Below are positions 1-5,340 of a stretch of 5,340 bases of DNA, in pieces. The notes below the pieces were generated by a model. The model saw only the letters and a program-made list of their open reading frames with translations. It ran no database searches and had not been told where the DNA came from. The stretch covers positions 1 to 5,340 of the forward strand of contig JACCSN010000322.1 in NCBI GenBank assembly GCA_013812985.1, read 5' to 3'. The translations under genes were made by a program, and so were the position numbers. Numbering within the stretch: position 1 is the first letter of the stretch; each line of letters begins with the position of its first letter. Origin of the DNA: Hyphomicrobiales bacterium (GTDB taxonomy: Bacteria > Pseudomonadota > Alphaproteobacteria > Rhizobiales > Afifellaceae).

Positions 1-1
1 A

Positions 2-1243
2 TTCGACCGCACCGCCTATGATCCGGAGGAGCGCGCCGCCGAGGAGCAGGCAGCCGTCAACGATGCAGCCGGCGGCGTTGACGCGACAGGAGCCGGCGGC
101 GTCACGCCCGGCCTGACCCCGACACCCGCCGATCAGCCGGCGAACCAGGACATGGCGGCCGGAACGGAGACCGACACCACAGTCGTCGAGCAGCAACCGG
201 CGCAGACCGATACGTCCGCCGCTCCGGCCGACCAGGCCGGGACCGTCGTGACAACGACAGCCGGAACCACCGCTGGGGCGGGCGCCGCTATGGACGGCTT
301 CATGAGCTACTCCGCCGACCAGATCCGCGCGAGCACCATGATCGGCCAGGAGATCTACGGCTCCGACAATGACAGCATCGGCGAGGTGTCCGACCTGATC
401 CTGCAGGAGGACGGCGAGACCCGCGCGGCGCTGATCGATGTCGGCGGCTTCCTCGGGATCGGCGAGAAGCGGGTGGCGATCCCGTTCGACCAGATCGAGA
501 TGACCCAGCCGACCGAGATGGACACGGCGGTAGGGACCGCTCCGGGCGTGTCCACCGATCCGGCCGCTCCGGCCTCGACGACCGATCCGGCCATGACAAC
601 CGATCCGGCCAACCAGACCGACACGACCGCCACGGTCGACCCGGCCGCGCCAGTCGATCCGGCCGCCCCGGCCGTGGTCGCCGACGCGGAGCCGCGCCTG
701 ATGGTCGCCATGACCCGCGAGCAGCTTGAGCAACTGCCGGAATGGCAGGACCCCGCCCGGGCGGCCGCCGAGGGGATGGCCGCGACCGACCAGAACACCG
801 CGGCTGGCACAGCGCCGGCCGCCGGAGCAGACCCGAACGCGGCCGTCACGACCGACGGGAACATGGCTGCCGGAGCCGACGGGCAGATGGCGGAAGGGAC
901 GGCGACGCAGGACCAGTATCAGCCGGTCACCGACGAACTCAGCGCCGAGAACCTGATGGGCTCGGCCGTCTACGGCCAGAACGATGAGAACCTCGGCGAA
1001 GTGGGGGACGTCATCTTCGATATGCAAGGCGCGATCCAGGCTGTCGTGGTCGATGTCGGCGGCTTCCTCGGCATGGGCGAGAAGCCGGTGGCGATACAGT
1101 ACAGCGCGCTCAACGTTCAGAGGAACAACAACGGCGACGTGCGCCTGATGGTGAACGCCACGCAGGAGCAGCTGCAGAACGCCCCGTCCTACGACGTGAG
1201 CACCGGCATGAGCGAAGGCGCCGCCCAGCCTGCCATTCAGTAG
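2..1243 (+). CDS. PRC-barrel domain protein with two repeats, 5' end missing
   Basis: The reading frame is open from the left edge, so the true start and any signal peptide lie outside; the ATG at 152 is internal and has no convincing Shine-Dalgarno. Numbered from that Met, two PRC-barrel repeats are visible. Repeat 1 covers about residues 52-119 and resumes at 182-198; repeat 2 covers about 261-347. Each carries the core DVGGFLGxGEKxVAI and ends in RLMV.AT/MT.EQL. The rest is low-complexity Pro/Ala/Thr/Asp sequence with few aromatics, including TDPA/VDPAAP units at 134-173 and an acidic, Ala-rich stretch at the visible N-terminus. PRC barrels are small beta domains found in photosynthetic reaction centre H subunits, RimM and many alphaproteobacterial envelope proteins. 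The disordered linkers suggest an exported or surface protein, but no partner or reaction can be named. The family call is firm; the function is unknown. A terminator follows the TAG stop. Confidence 0.85.
   Translation, partial: FDRTAYDPEERAAEEQAAVNDAAGGVDATGAGGVTPGLTPTPADQPANQDMAAGTETDTTVVEQQPAQTDTSAAPADQAGTVVTTTAGTTAGAGAAMDGFMSYSADQIRASTMIGQEIYGSDNDSIGEVSDLILQEDGETRAALIDVGGFLGIGEKRVAIPFDQIEMTQPTEMDTAVGTAPGVSTDPAAPASTTDPAMTTDPANQTDTTATVDPAAPVDPAAPAVVADAEPRLMVAMTREQLEQLPEWQDPARAAAEGMAATDQNTAAGTAPAAGADPNAAVTTDGNMAAGADGQMAEGTATQDQYQPVTDELSAENLMGSAVYGQNDENLGEVGDVIFDMQGAIQAVVVDVGGFLGMGEKPVAIQYSALNVQRNNNGDVRLMVNATQEQLQNAPSYDVSTGMSEGAAQPAIQ
435..480 (+). repeat. Copy 1 of a 46-base near-identical repeat (PRC core)
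   Basis: This block encodes the DVGGFLGIGEKRVAI core of PRC repeat 1. It matches 1050-1095 at 43 of 46 bases by direct comparison, and all three differences are G/C exchanges. It is a direct repeat inside one gene. Confidence 0.85.
554..664 (+). repeat. Degenerate short repeat encoding TDPA/VDPAAP units
   Basis: A 12-base unit close to ACCGATCCGGCC occurs at 554, 581 and 599, with variants GTCGACCCGGCC at 635 and GTCGATCCGGCC at 653. Spacing is irregular but in frame, so the protein reads as scattered TDPA and VDPA units. These lie within the low-complexity insertion of PRC repeat 1. Such tracts commonly vary in copy number through slippage or recombination. Confidence 0.7.
1050..1095 (+). 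repeat. Copy 2 of a 46-base near-identical repeat (PRC core)
   Basis: This block encodes the DVGGFLGMGEKPVAI core of PRC repeat 2 and matches 435-480 at 43 of 46 bases. Sequence flanking the block is much less similar between the two repeats. Confidence 0.85.
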
Positions 1244-1261
1244 ACTCGCGGTTGAACATCC

Positions 1262-1292
1262 GCCCGCCGGCACTTCGCCGGTGGGCTTTTTT
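1262..1292 (+). terminator. Rho-independent terminator of the PRC-barrel gene
   Basis: Arms GCCCGCCGGC (1262-1271) and GCCGGTGGGC (1277-1286) form a 10-bp GC-rich stem with one G-U pair and the 5-base loop ACTTC. Six T residues (1287-1292) follow directly. It begins 18 bases after the stop of the PRC gene. On the opposite strand the hairpin has no T tract after it, so it is a poor intrinsic terminator for the convergent tRNA transcript. Confidence 0.92.
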
Positions 1293-1302
1293 GCGCCTGA
1301 TT

Positions 1303-1388
1303 TGGTGCGGGCGGCGGGAGTCGAACCCGCATGGGCAGTGCCCGAGGGATTTTAAGTCCCTTGCGTCTACCGGTTTCGCCACGCCCGC
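1303..1388 (-). tRNA. tRNA-Leu, anticodon UAA
   Basis: The minus strand folds into a complete 86-base class II tRNA. The 7-bp acceptor stem is GCGGGCG (1388-1382) with CGCCCGC (1313-1307). The anticodon stem is AGGGA/TCCCT around the loop CTTAAAA (1356-1350), giving anticodon TAA at 1354-1352, which reads UUA and by wobble UUG. A long variable arm, GGGC-ACT-GCCC, is typical of leucine tRNAs. The T arm GCGGG-TTCGACT-CCCGC is intact. Discriminator A and an encoded CCA occupy 1306-1303. It stands alone and converges on the PRC-barrel gene. Its 3' end could in principle be an integrase attachment site, but no duplicate of it or integrase gene is seen in the window. Confidence 0.97.
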
Positions 1389-1723
1389 ATGCGGATGGGC
1401 GTACGGCGCGGCAGGGCGAAGATCAAGCCGGGCCGGGCGCGGAGACTCACCGAAAGGCGCCGCTCTGAAAAAATCGCCCATGGCGCGCCGCCGATTGCGG
1501 GGATCGCAATGATCGAGGCGGGCGTTGGAAATTCATGCACATCGGAGAGAGCAGCCCGTTTTAAGCCAAAACTCGCAAGTTGCAAGATGATCCGGCAAGA
1601 CGCCCCTATTCTTCATCGTTACTTCCGTTCCGGTTAAGGTCGCCAAGCTCTCCGGCCAAATCGCAAGTGCCGCTCTGGCGGCGCGGCCAGGCCATCCGCG
1701 TCCCTCAGCCACGGAGTGAACCA
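1389..1723. other. Intergenic stretch between tRNA-Leu and the beta-barrel gene
   Basis: No coding region here is convincing: the frames that stay open lack good ribosome binding sites and overlap the tRNA or the barrel gene out of frame. Visible structure consists of the candidate tRNA promoter, a minus-strand hairpin plus T run (1468-1485), and a 6-bp inverted repeat ATTGCG/CGCAAT with a 5-base spacer (1494-1510). Bases around 1530-1640 are less GC-rich than the surroundings and probably hold the promoter of the barrel gene, but no box pair with proper spacing stands out. Confidence 0.5.
1398..1426 (-). promoter_or_regulatory. Weak candidate promoter of tRNA-Leu
   Basis: On the minus strand TTGATC (1426-1421) and TACGCC (1403-1398) are separated by 17 bases, which would place a transcription start about three bases before the tRNA 5' end. 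The -35 matches the consensus at four of six positions, the -10 at only two. The position is good but the -10 box is poor. Confidence 0.25.
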
Positions 1724-1726
1724 TTG
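1713..1726 (+). promoter_or_regulatory. Ribosome binding site that sets a TTG start
   Basis: GGAG at 1713-1716 is followed by seven bases and TTG at 1724-1726. No in-frame ATG or GTG with a comparable site lies between here and the mature part of the protein, so this element decides the start of the beta-barrel gene. Confidence 0.65.
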
Positions 1727-2563
1727 CGCGCTCGCGACGTCGTCCTCGCTGGGATCTTGGCTGGATCGTTTCTCGCCCTTCCCGTCCAGGCTCAAGAAGC
1801 CGAGTGGACGCCGCTGGATCCATCCCGTTTTTTCCCGGAGCTATTCGAACCGTGGATTCCAGTGCCCGACGGCTCGAGCGGCGCCCCTCGCCAAGGGTGG
1901 CTGAACACCGCCGACGGCTTTTTCACCCGAGAAGCTCACCTCGCATACGACTGGATCGAGGACGGCGGCAGCGACGCGCACCGCGGGCTGGCCAGATTGC
2001 ACTATCCGCTGTCGCGGCGCTTGTGGGCTGGACTGGAGGTCCCTTTCATCCGGGAGATCGAAGGCGAAACCGGGTTTGGCGACGTGGGCCTGACGACGCA
2101 GATGATGCTTGTTGAGAGTCGCGACCTGTCCCTGAATGCCGGCATCGGCTTCGAATTTCCAACCGGCGACGATGACACCGCCGTCGGGTTCTTCGGGCCC
2201 GACGTTTTTGGGTTCGTGCCGCAGATCAATCTGTGGACCGACCTCGGCGCGGGCGTGGCGCTGCGCGGGCGGCTGTCCTACGTGCTCAGGGAGGACGAGG
2301 GGGTCGACGGTTTCGCCGCGAACGTGGCGCTCGGCCAGACGATCACCGGCGCCGAGGCGACGCCGTTCGGCCAATTCACCTATTACCTGTCAGCCAATCT
2401 GTTCGAGCCCGAGGAAGGCTCCACTTTCTTCAGCCTGACCCCCGGCATCCGCACGCGACTGGCCGGCGATTTGTTCTTCCTGGCAGGTGTGGAGGTTCCG
2501 GTCATCAACCGATCCGACTATTTCGACCAGCGGGTGATTGCCCAATTCGTTTACGGGTTCTGA
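1724..2563 (+). CDS. Secreted, probable outer-membrane beta-barrel protein
   Basis: I chose the TTG at 1724 because GGAG (1713-1716) lies seven bases before it, and because translation from there opens directly with a signal peptide: RARD, then a hydrophobic stretch at residues 6-21, then probable cleavage after VQA at 23. The frame stays open upstream to a TTG at 1580, but that extension is polar, Arg/Pro/Ser-rich and lacks a ribosome binding site. The 279-residue precursor has no cysteine. It shows alternating aromatic and hydrophobic strand-like segments, with turns rich in Gly and Asp such as GETGFGDVGLTTQ (114-126) and FEFPTGDDD (143-151), and ends in Phe (QFVYGF), the usual C-terminal signal of outer-membrane barrels. 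It resembles the loosely defined MetA-like/transporter barrel families, but I cannot assign a family or substrate. It is a single gene convergent with gpt, 49 bases away. No terminator hairpin is evident between them. Confidence 0.75.
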   Translation: MRARDVVLAGILAGSFLALPVQAQEAEWTPLDPSRFFPELFEPWIPVPDGSSGAPRQGWLNTADGFFTREAHLAYDWIEDGGSDAHRGLARLHYPLSRRLWAGLEVPFIREIEGETGFGDVGLTTQMMLVESRDLSLNAGIGFEFPTGDDDTAVGFFGPDVFGFVPQINLWTDLGAGVALRGRLSYVLREDEGVDGFAANVALGQTITGAEATPFGQFTYYLSANLFEPEEGSTFFSLTPGIRTRLAGDLFFLAGVEVPVINRSDYFDQRVIAQFVYGF

Positions 2564-2612
2564 GCCGCCCGCCGCGATCGCCGACGAACCGGTAGCTCCG
2601 CGCGTCGCCGCC

Positions 2613-3119
2613 CTACCCGCCCTGCCCCATTATGGGCGGCTGAAAGCTCAGGCCCATATCCCAGGGGAAGTAGATCCAGGTGTCCTGCGACACTTCGGTG
2701 ACGAAGGTGTCGACCAGCGGCCGGCCCATCGGCTTGGCGTACACGGTGGCGAAGTGCGCCTTGGGCAGCATCTCGCGGACGATCGCCGCCGTGCGGCCGG
2801 TATCGACGAGATCGTCGACGATGAGGATGCCGGCGCCGCCCGCGCCGGCCGCCGCGGCGACTTCCGGGCCGATCCCCTTCAGGACCGCGGTTTCGCCCTG
2901 GCTCTTGTAGTCGTGGTAGGAGGCGACGCAGACCGTCTCGATCAGCCTGATTTCCAGCTCCCGCGACACGATCGCCGCGGGCACCAGGCCGCCGCGCGTG
3001 ATGCAGACGATCGACTGGAACGGCCCAGCTCCCGCGAGCCGCCAAGCCAGGGCGCGCGCGTCTCGATGGAACTGGTCCCATGAAACCGGGAACGCCTTCT
3101 CGGCGAGCGCCTGGGTCAT
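2613..3119 (-). CDS. gpt: Xanthine-guanine phosphoribosyltransferase
   Basis: The enzyme transfers the phosphoribosyl group of PRPP to xanthine or guanine, giving XMP or GMP in purine salvage; in E. coli it is a soluble or membrane-associated tetramer. The 168-residue protein follows E. coli Gpt (152 residues) along its length. It has [10 protein letters not shown] at 41-50, the PRPP-binding loop [13 protein letters not shown] at 98-110, [18 protein letters not shown] at 120-137 and the base-site segment [11 protein letters not shown] at 146-156. An Ala/Gly-rich segment (about 84-97) accounts for part of the extra length. The ATG is preceded by GGAG six bases upstream (3129-3126 on the minus strand), inside the end of the preceding gene. 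Only one base (3120) separates it from that gene's TAG, so the two are surely co-transcribed and probably translationally coupled. Confidence 0.96.
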   Translation of the reverse strand: MTQALAEKAFPVSWDQFHRDARALAWRLAGAGPFQSIVCITRGGLVPAAIVSRELEIRLIETVCVASYHDYKSQGETAVLKGIGPEVAAAAGAGGAGILIVDDLVDTGRTAAIVREMLPKAHFATVYAKPMGRPLVDTFVTEVSQDTWIYFPWDMGLSFQPPIMGQGG

Positions 3120-3120
3120 G

Positions 3121-3867
3121 CTATTCTCCGTGTCCGCCAGCCGCGAGCGCCTGCTCCATCGCCGCCCGCGCGCGCGCCAGCACCTCGGCGTCGCGCGACC
3201 GCAGCACCAGGCGGGTCGTGAACCGCTGGCCGTCGTGATAGGGGTACGAGCCGATCCGGACTTCCGGATGCGCCGCCTGAACCGCCGCCGCGGGCGCCGC
3301 GATGTCTCCCTCGCCGCGATGCGCCTCGATCGTTTCGCTCAAGACCGGCCTGGCCGCCGGCAGCATCTTGACCACCTCGTCCATCATCGCCTGCAGGATC
3401 GACGGCACGCCGGCCATGACGAAGACGTTCCCGACCGCAAAGCCCGGCGCGGCGGAAACCGCGTTCCGGATGAGCCGGGCGCCTTCGGGAATGCGCGCCA
3501 TGCGGAGACGCGCCTCGTTCGGCTCGATGCCGCGGCTCGCCCAGAACGGCAGAAGCAGGTCGACGGCGCGCTGGTCGATGTCGATCGGCAGATTGAAAGC
3601 TTTGGCGATGGCGTCGGCGGTGATGTCGTCGTGCGTCGGCCCGATGCCGCCCGAGGTGAACACGAAATCGTAGCGCACGCTCAATTCCCGCACCGCCCCC
3701 ACGATTGCCGCCTCGCGGTCGGCGACGATGCGGGCTTCTTCCAGGTCGATGCCGATATCGGTAAGCGTGTCGGCGACGAAGCCGATATTCCGGTCCTTGG
3801 TCCGCCCGGAGAGGATCTCGTCACCTATGACGAGCATGGCGGCGGTAGGCGGGGCCGTTTCCGACAT
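3121..3867 (-). CDS. CinA-like MoCF (molybdopterin-binding fold) domain protein
   Basis: The 248-residue product matches the N-terminal domain of CinA (COG1058, MoCF_biosynth fold). Motifs are [13 protein letters not shown] at 15-27, [14 protein letters not shown] at 70-83, FVMAGVPSI at 149-157 and a C-terminal GSYPYHDG at 206-213. There is no C-terminal PncC-type nicotinamide-nucleotide amidase domain, so this is the short form often annotated as competence/damage-inducible protein A or molybdopterin-binding protein. In full-length CinA this domain has ADP-ribose pyrophosphatase activity; the role of the short form is not settled and a competence role should not be assumed. I place the start at the ATG 3867-3865 because family members begin a few residues before AAML.IGDE; GGA lies four bases upstream. 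An in-frame ATG at 3885 would add six residues and has AAGAAG eight bases upstream. It is the first gene of a two-gene unit with gpt and is divergent from map. Confidence 0.9.
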   Translation of the reverse strand: MSETAPPTAAMLVIGDEILSGRTKDRNIGFVADTLTDIGIDLEEARIVADREAAIVGAVRELSVRYDFVFTSGGIGPTHDDITADAIAKAFNLPIDIDQRAVDLLLPFWASRGIEPNEARLRMARIPEGARLIRNAVSAAPGFAVGNVFVMAGVPSILQAMMDEVVKMLPAARPVLSETIEAHRGEGDIAAPAAAVQAAHPEVRIGSYPYHDGQRFTTRLVLRSRDAEVLARARAAMEQALAAGGHGE

Positions 3868-4010
3868 GGCTTCCAATCCCAGCATCCGGGATGCTTCTTA
3901 GCGCGCCGGCGCTTTTGCGGAAGCCCTCTTTCCTCCGATGCCGTGCTTAACCCCCTTAATTCCTCCACGGCGATGCATTAGCTTAGGCGTCGGATCGCCC
4001 AGGAATCTCC
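3868..4010. promoter_or_regulatory. Divergent promoter region between the MoCF-domain gene and map
   Basis: The two genes start in opposite directions here, so promoters for both are expected within about 140 bases. For map, TTAATT (3956-3961) and TAGCTT (3979-3984) are 17 bases apart and would start a short leader, but both boxes are weak. Toward the MoCF-domain gene, TAAGAA (3903-3898 on the minus strand) is a possible -10 with only a poor -35 partner. The region also holds the 3881-3895 dyad. Promoter presence is well supported by arrangement; exact boxes are not. Confidence 0.5.
3881..3895. promoter_or_regulatory. 15-base perfect dyad before the MoCF-domain gene
   Basis: AGCATCC and GGATGCT are perfect inverted copies around one central G. 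The element overlaps the alternative start codon at 3885 and lies 13 bases upstream of the preferred start. It could be an operator-like dyad, or in RNA a short hairpin (6 bp, 3-base loop) in the leader. The symmetry is seen directly; any function is inference. Confidence 0.35.
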
Positions 4011-4832
4011 ATGCAGGACCTTCGCACCAGCGCCCAGCGCCAGACGAACAAGATCACGCTCTACGGCGCTGAAGGCTTCGACGGCATGCGCAAAGCGGGG
4101 CGGCTCGCGGCTTCCTGCCTCGACGAGATCTACGCGGTCGTGCGGCCTGGCGTCACGACGCAGGCGATCGACGATTTCATCTTCCGCTACGGCATGGACC
4201 ACGGCGCCATGCCGGCGACGCTGAACTACCGCGGCTACCGCAAGTCGAGCTGCACCTCCATCAACCACGTCGTCTGCCATGGCATCCCCAACGAGAAGGC
4301 GCTCCGCGAAGGCGACGTCCTCAATATCGACGTGACATTCATCCTCGACGGCTGGCACGGCGATTCCTCCCGCATGTATGCCGCAGGGCAATTGAAGCGC
4401 GCCGCCGAGCGGCTGATCGAGGTCACTTATGAGTGCCTGATGCGCGGCGTGGCGGCGGTCCGCCCGGGCGGTCGGCTCGGCGATATCGGCCACGCCATCC
4501 AGTCTTACGCGGAGGGCGAGCGCTGCTCGGTCGTGCGCGATTTCTGCGGCCACGGCGTCGGCCGGCTGTTCCATGAGCCGCCAAACATCCTCCATTACGG
4601 CCAGGTGGGCGAAGGCGTCGAGATGAAGCCCGGGATGATCTTCACCGTCGAGCCGATGATCAATCTCGGCCGGCCGCACGTAAAACTTCTCTCCGACGGC
4701 TGGACCGCCGTCACCCGCGACCGCTCGCTGTCCGCCCAGTTCGAGCACACGATCGGCGTCACCGAATCCGGCGTGGAAGTGTTCACGCATTCGCCTTCCG
4801 GCCGCTCGTGGCTGCCCTGGCGAGCGGCCTGA
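4011..4832 (+). CDS. map: Type I methionine aminopeptidase
   Basis: This cytosolic metalloenzyme removes the initiator methionine from nascent proteins with a small second residue, after deformylation. The 273-residue protein is complete for the type I family (E. coli 264). All five metal ligands are visible: D107 (NIDV), D118 (HGDSS), H181 (GHGVG), E214 (TVEPM) and E245 (FEHTI). The substrate-site histidines H90 (VCHGIP) and H188 (LFHEPP) and W231 are also present. There is no type II insertion and no N-terminal zinc-finger SH3-binding extension. AGGAA (4001-4005) lies five bases before the ATG. It is read away from the MoCF-domain gene and is followed after 20 bases by radC, with no terminator between, so the two are probably one transcript. 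I recall map next to radC in Rhizobiales, which fits the inferred host. Confidence 0.97.
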   Translation: MQDLRTSAQRQTNKITLYGAEGFDGMRKAGRLAASCLDEIYAVVRPGVTTQAIDDFIFRYGMDHGAMPATLNYRGYRKSSCTSINHVVCHGIPNEKALREGDVLNIDVTFILDGWHGDSSRMYAAGQLKRAAERLIEVTYECLMRGVAAVRPGGRLGDIGHAIQSYAEGERCSVVRDFCGHGVGRLFHEPPNILHYGQVGEGVEMKPGMIFTVEPMINLGRPHVKLLSDGWTAVTRDRSLSAQFEHTIGVTESGVEVFTHSPSGRSWLPWRAA

Positions 4833-4852
4833 GAAGCGCGGCGGCCGTCCAG

Positions 4853-5340
4853 ATGGGCGAGCTTCGCGACGCCGGCGGGCTGCCCCATTTCCACGGCCAT
4901 CGGGACCGTCTGCGCGCCCGCTTTCGCGACGGCGGCGCCGCGGCGCTCGCCGATTACGAGCTTCTGGAGCTGGCGCTGTTCCGCGTCCTGCCGCGCCGCG
5001 ACACCAAGCCGCTCGCCAAGGCGCTGCTCACGAAGTTCGGCACGCTCTCCGAAGTGCTGGCCGCGGCGCCCTTGCGGCTGAAGGAGGTGGAGGGCATCGG
5101 CGATTCCGTCTTCTCGGAGCTGAAGCTCATCAAGGCTTTCGCCGAGCGGACCGCCGGCGAGGCCGTTCGGAAGCGCCCGGTGCTCACCTCGTGGTCGGCG
5201 CTTCTCCACTATTGCCGCGCCGCCATGGCCTTCGAGGAGCGCGAGCAGTTTCGCGTCCTCTTCCTCGACAAGAAGAACGCGCTCATCGCCGACGAGGTTC
5301 AGGGCTCCGGCACGGTCGACCACACGCCGGTCTATCCGCG
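4853..5340 (+). CDS. radC: RadC family (UPF0758, JAB/MPN domain) protein, 3' end missing
   Basis: 162 codons plus two bases are present before the right edge. The visible part has the family's N-terminal signature [11 protein letters not shown] at 14-24, [10 protein letters not shown] at 34-43 and [12 protein letters not shown] at 48-59. A helix-hairpin-helix segment, [11 protein letters not shown], follows at 76-86. The start of the MPN/JAB domain, [15 protein letters not shown] at 131-145 and [15 protein letters not shown] at 148-162, completes it. The metal-binding HNHPSG-type motif expected soon afterwards falls outside the window. RadC proteins were once linked to DNA repair, a claim later withdrawn for E. 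coli; the actual role is unsettled. The ATG at 4853 lacks a good Shine-Dalgarno. The frame is open upstream, with a GTG at 4808 overlapping the end of map that also lacks one. Because RadC N-termini before HGHR vary in length, the start is uncertain, while the family call is not. Confidence 0.9.
   Translation, partial: MGELRDAGGLPHFHGHRDRLRARFRDGGAAALADYELLELALFRVLPRRDTKPLAKALLTKFGTLSEVLAAAPLRLKEVEGIGDSVFSELKLIKAFAERTAGEAVRKRPVLTSWSALLHYCRAAMAFEEREQFRVLFLDKKNALIADEVQGSGTVDHTPVYP

Noticed and set aside
1303..1388. Integration site of a mobile element at the tRNA 3' end
   Set aside because: No integrase gene, no direct repeat of the tRNA 3' end and no shift in composition are visible in the window.
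1110..1512. Open frames on both strands across the terminator and tRNA-Leu
   Set aside because: They read through a clear terminator hairpin and an intact tRNA, so they are not plausible genes.
1580..1723. N-terminal extension of the beta-barrel gene from the TTG at 1580
   Set aside because: It lacks a ribosome binding site, is polar and Arg/Pro/Ser-rich, and would place the evident signal peptide 48 residues inside the protein.
2564..2612. Possible bidirectional terminator between the convergent barrel and gpt genes
   Set aside because: The 49 bases are GC-rich with small self-complementary patches, but no stem is followed by a T run on either strand.
3947..3959. TTAA-N5-TTAA, reminiscent of a CtrA binding site
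   Set aside because: The alphaproteobacterial CtrA consensus needs TTAA-N7-TTAA; the spacing here is five, so it is at most a half-site.
2998..3981. Long plus-strand frame opposite the MoCF-domain gene and gpt
   Set aside because: The translation is Arg/His/Asp-rich without motifs and runs across both real genes and their promoter region on the other strand.
3978..4790. Long open frame on the minus strand opposite map
   Set aside because: It is antisense to a fully recognisable map gene with all catalytic residues. Its product is a featureless Asp/Ala/Arg-rich translation typical of the reverse frame of a GC-rich gene.
4595..5323. Long open frame on the minus strand opposite radC and the end of map
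   Set aside because: It is antisense to radC, spans the map-radC junction and shows no domain; a GC-rich shadow.

Overview
The window is GC-rich DNA with dense, ordinary bacterial gene spacing. The gene set (a PRC-barrel repeat protein, a class II tRNA-Leu, gpt, a stand-alone CinA-type MoCF domain, map and radC) suggests an alphaproteobacterium, most likely of the Rhizobiales/Hyphomicrobiales. That placement is an inference from protein style and remembered gene order, not from a search.

Layout. From the left edge to 1243 runs the 3' part of a large Pro/Ala/Thr-rich protein with two PRC-barrel repeats, closed by a strong intrinsic terminator (1262-1292). A tRNA-Leu(UAA) gene sits on the minus strand at 1303-1388. 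About 335 bases without a gene follow. Next comes a plus-strand gene (1724-2563) for a secreted, probably outer-membrane beta-barrel protein, which appears to use a TTG start. It converges on a minus-strand pair, a CinA-like MoCF-domain protein followed after one base by xanthine-guanine phosphoribosyltransferase (gpt). A divergent intergenic region of about 140 bases separates that pair from plus-strand map (type I methionine aminopeptidase). Map is followed 20 bases later by radC, which runs off the right edge before its catalytic metal-binding motif.

How the genes work together. Most of the right half is housekeeping: gpt salvages xanthine and guanine, map trims initiator methionines, and the tRNA reads UUA leucine codons. 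The MoCF-domain gene and gpt are almost certainly co-transcribed, and map and radC probably are too. The left half is more lineage-specific, with an envelope-type PRC protein and an orphan beta-barrel.

I found no mobile element, CRISPR array, defence system, phage gene or biosynthetic cluster, and nothing that amounts to an undescribed system. The points worth a second look are modest: a low-complexity insertion inside the first PRC repeat, a nearly identical DNA block shared by the two repeats, the TTG start of the barrel gene, and a dyad in the leader of the MoCF-domain gene.
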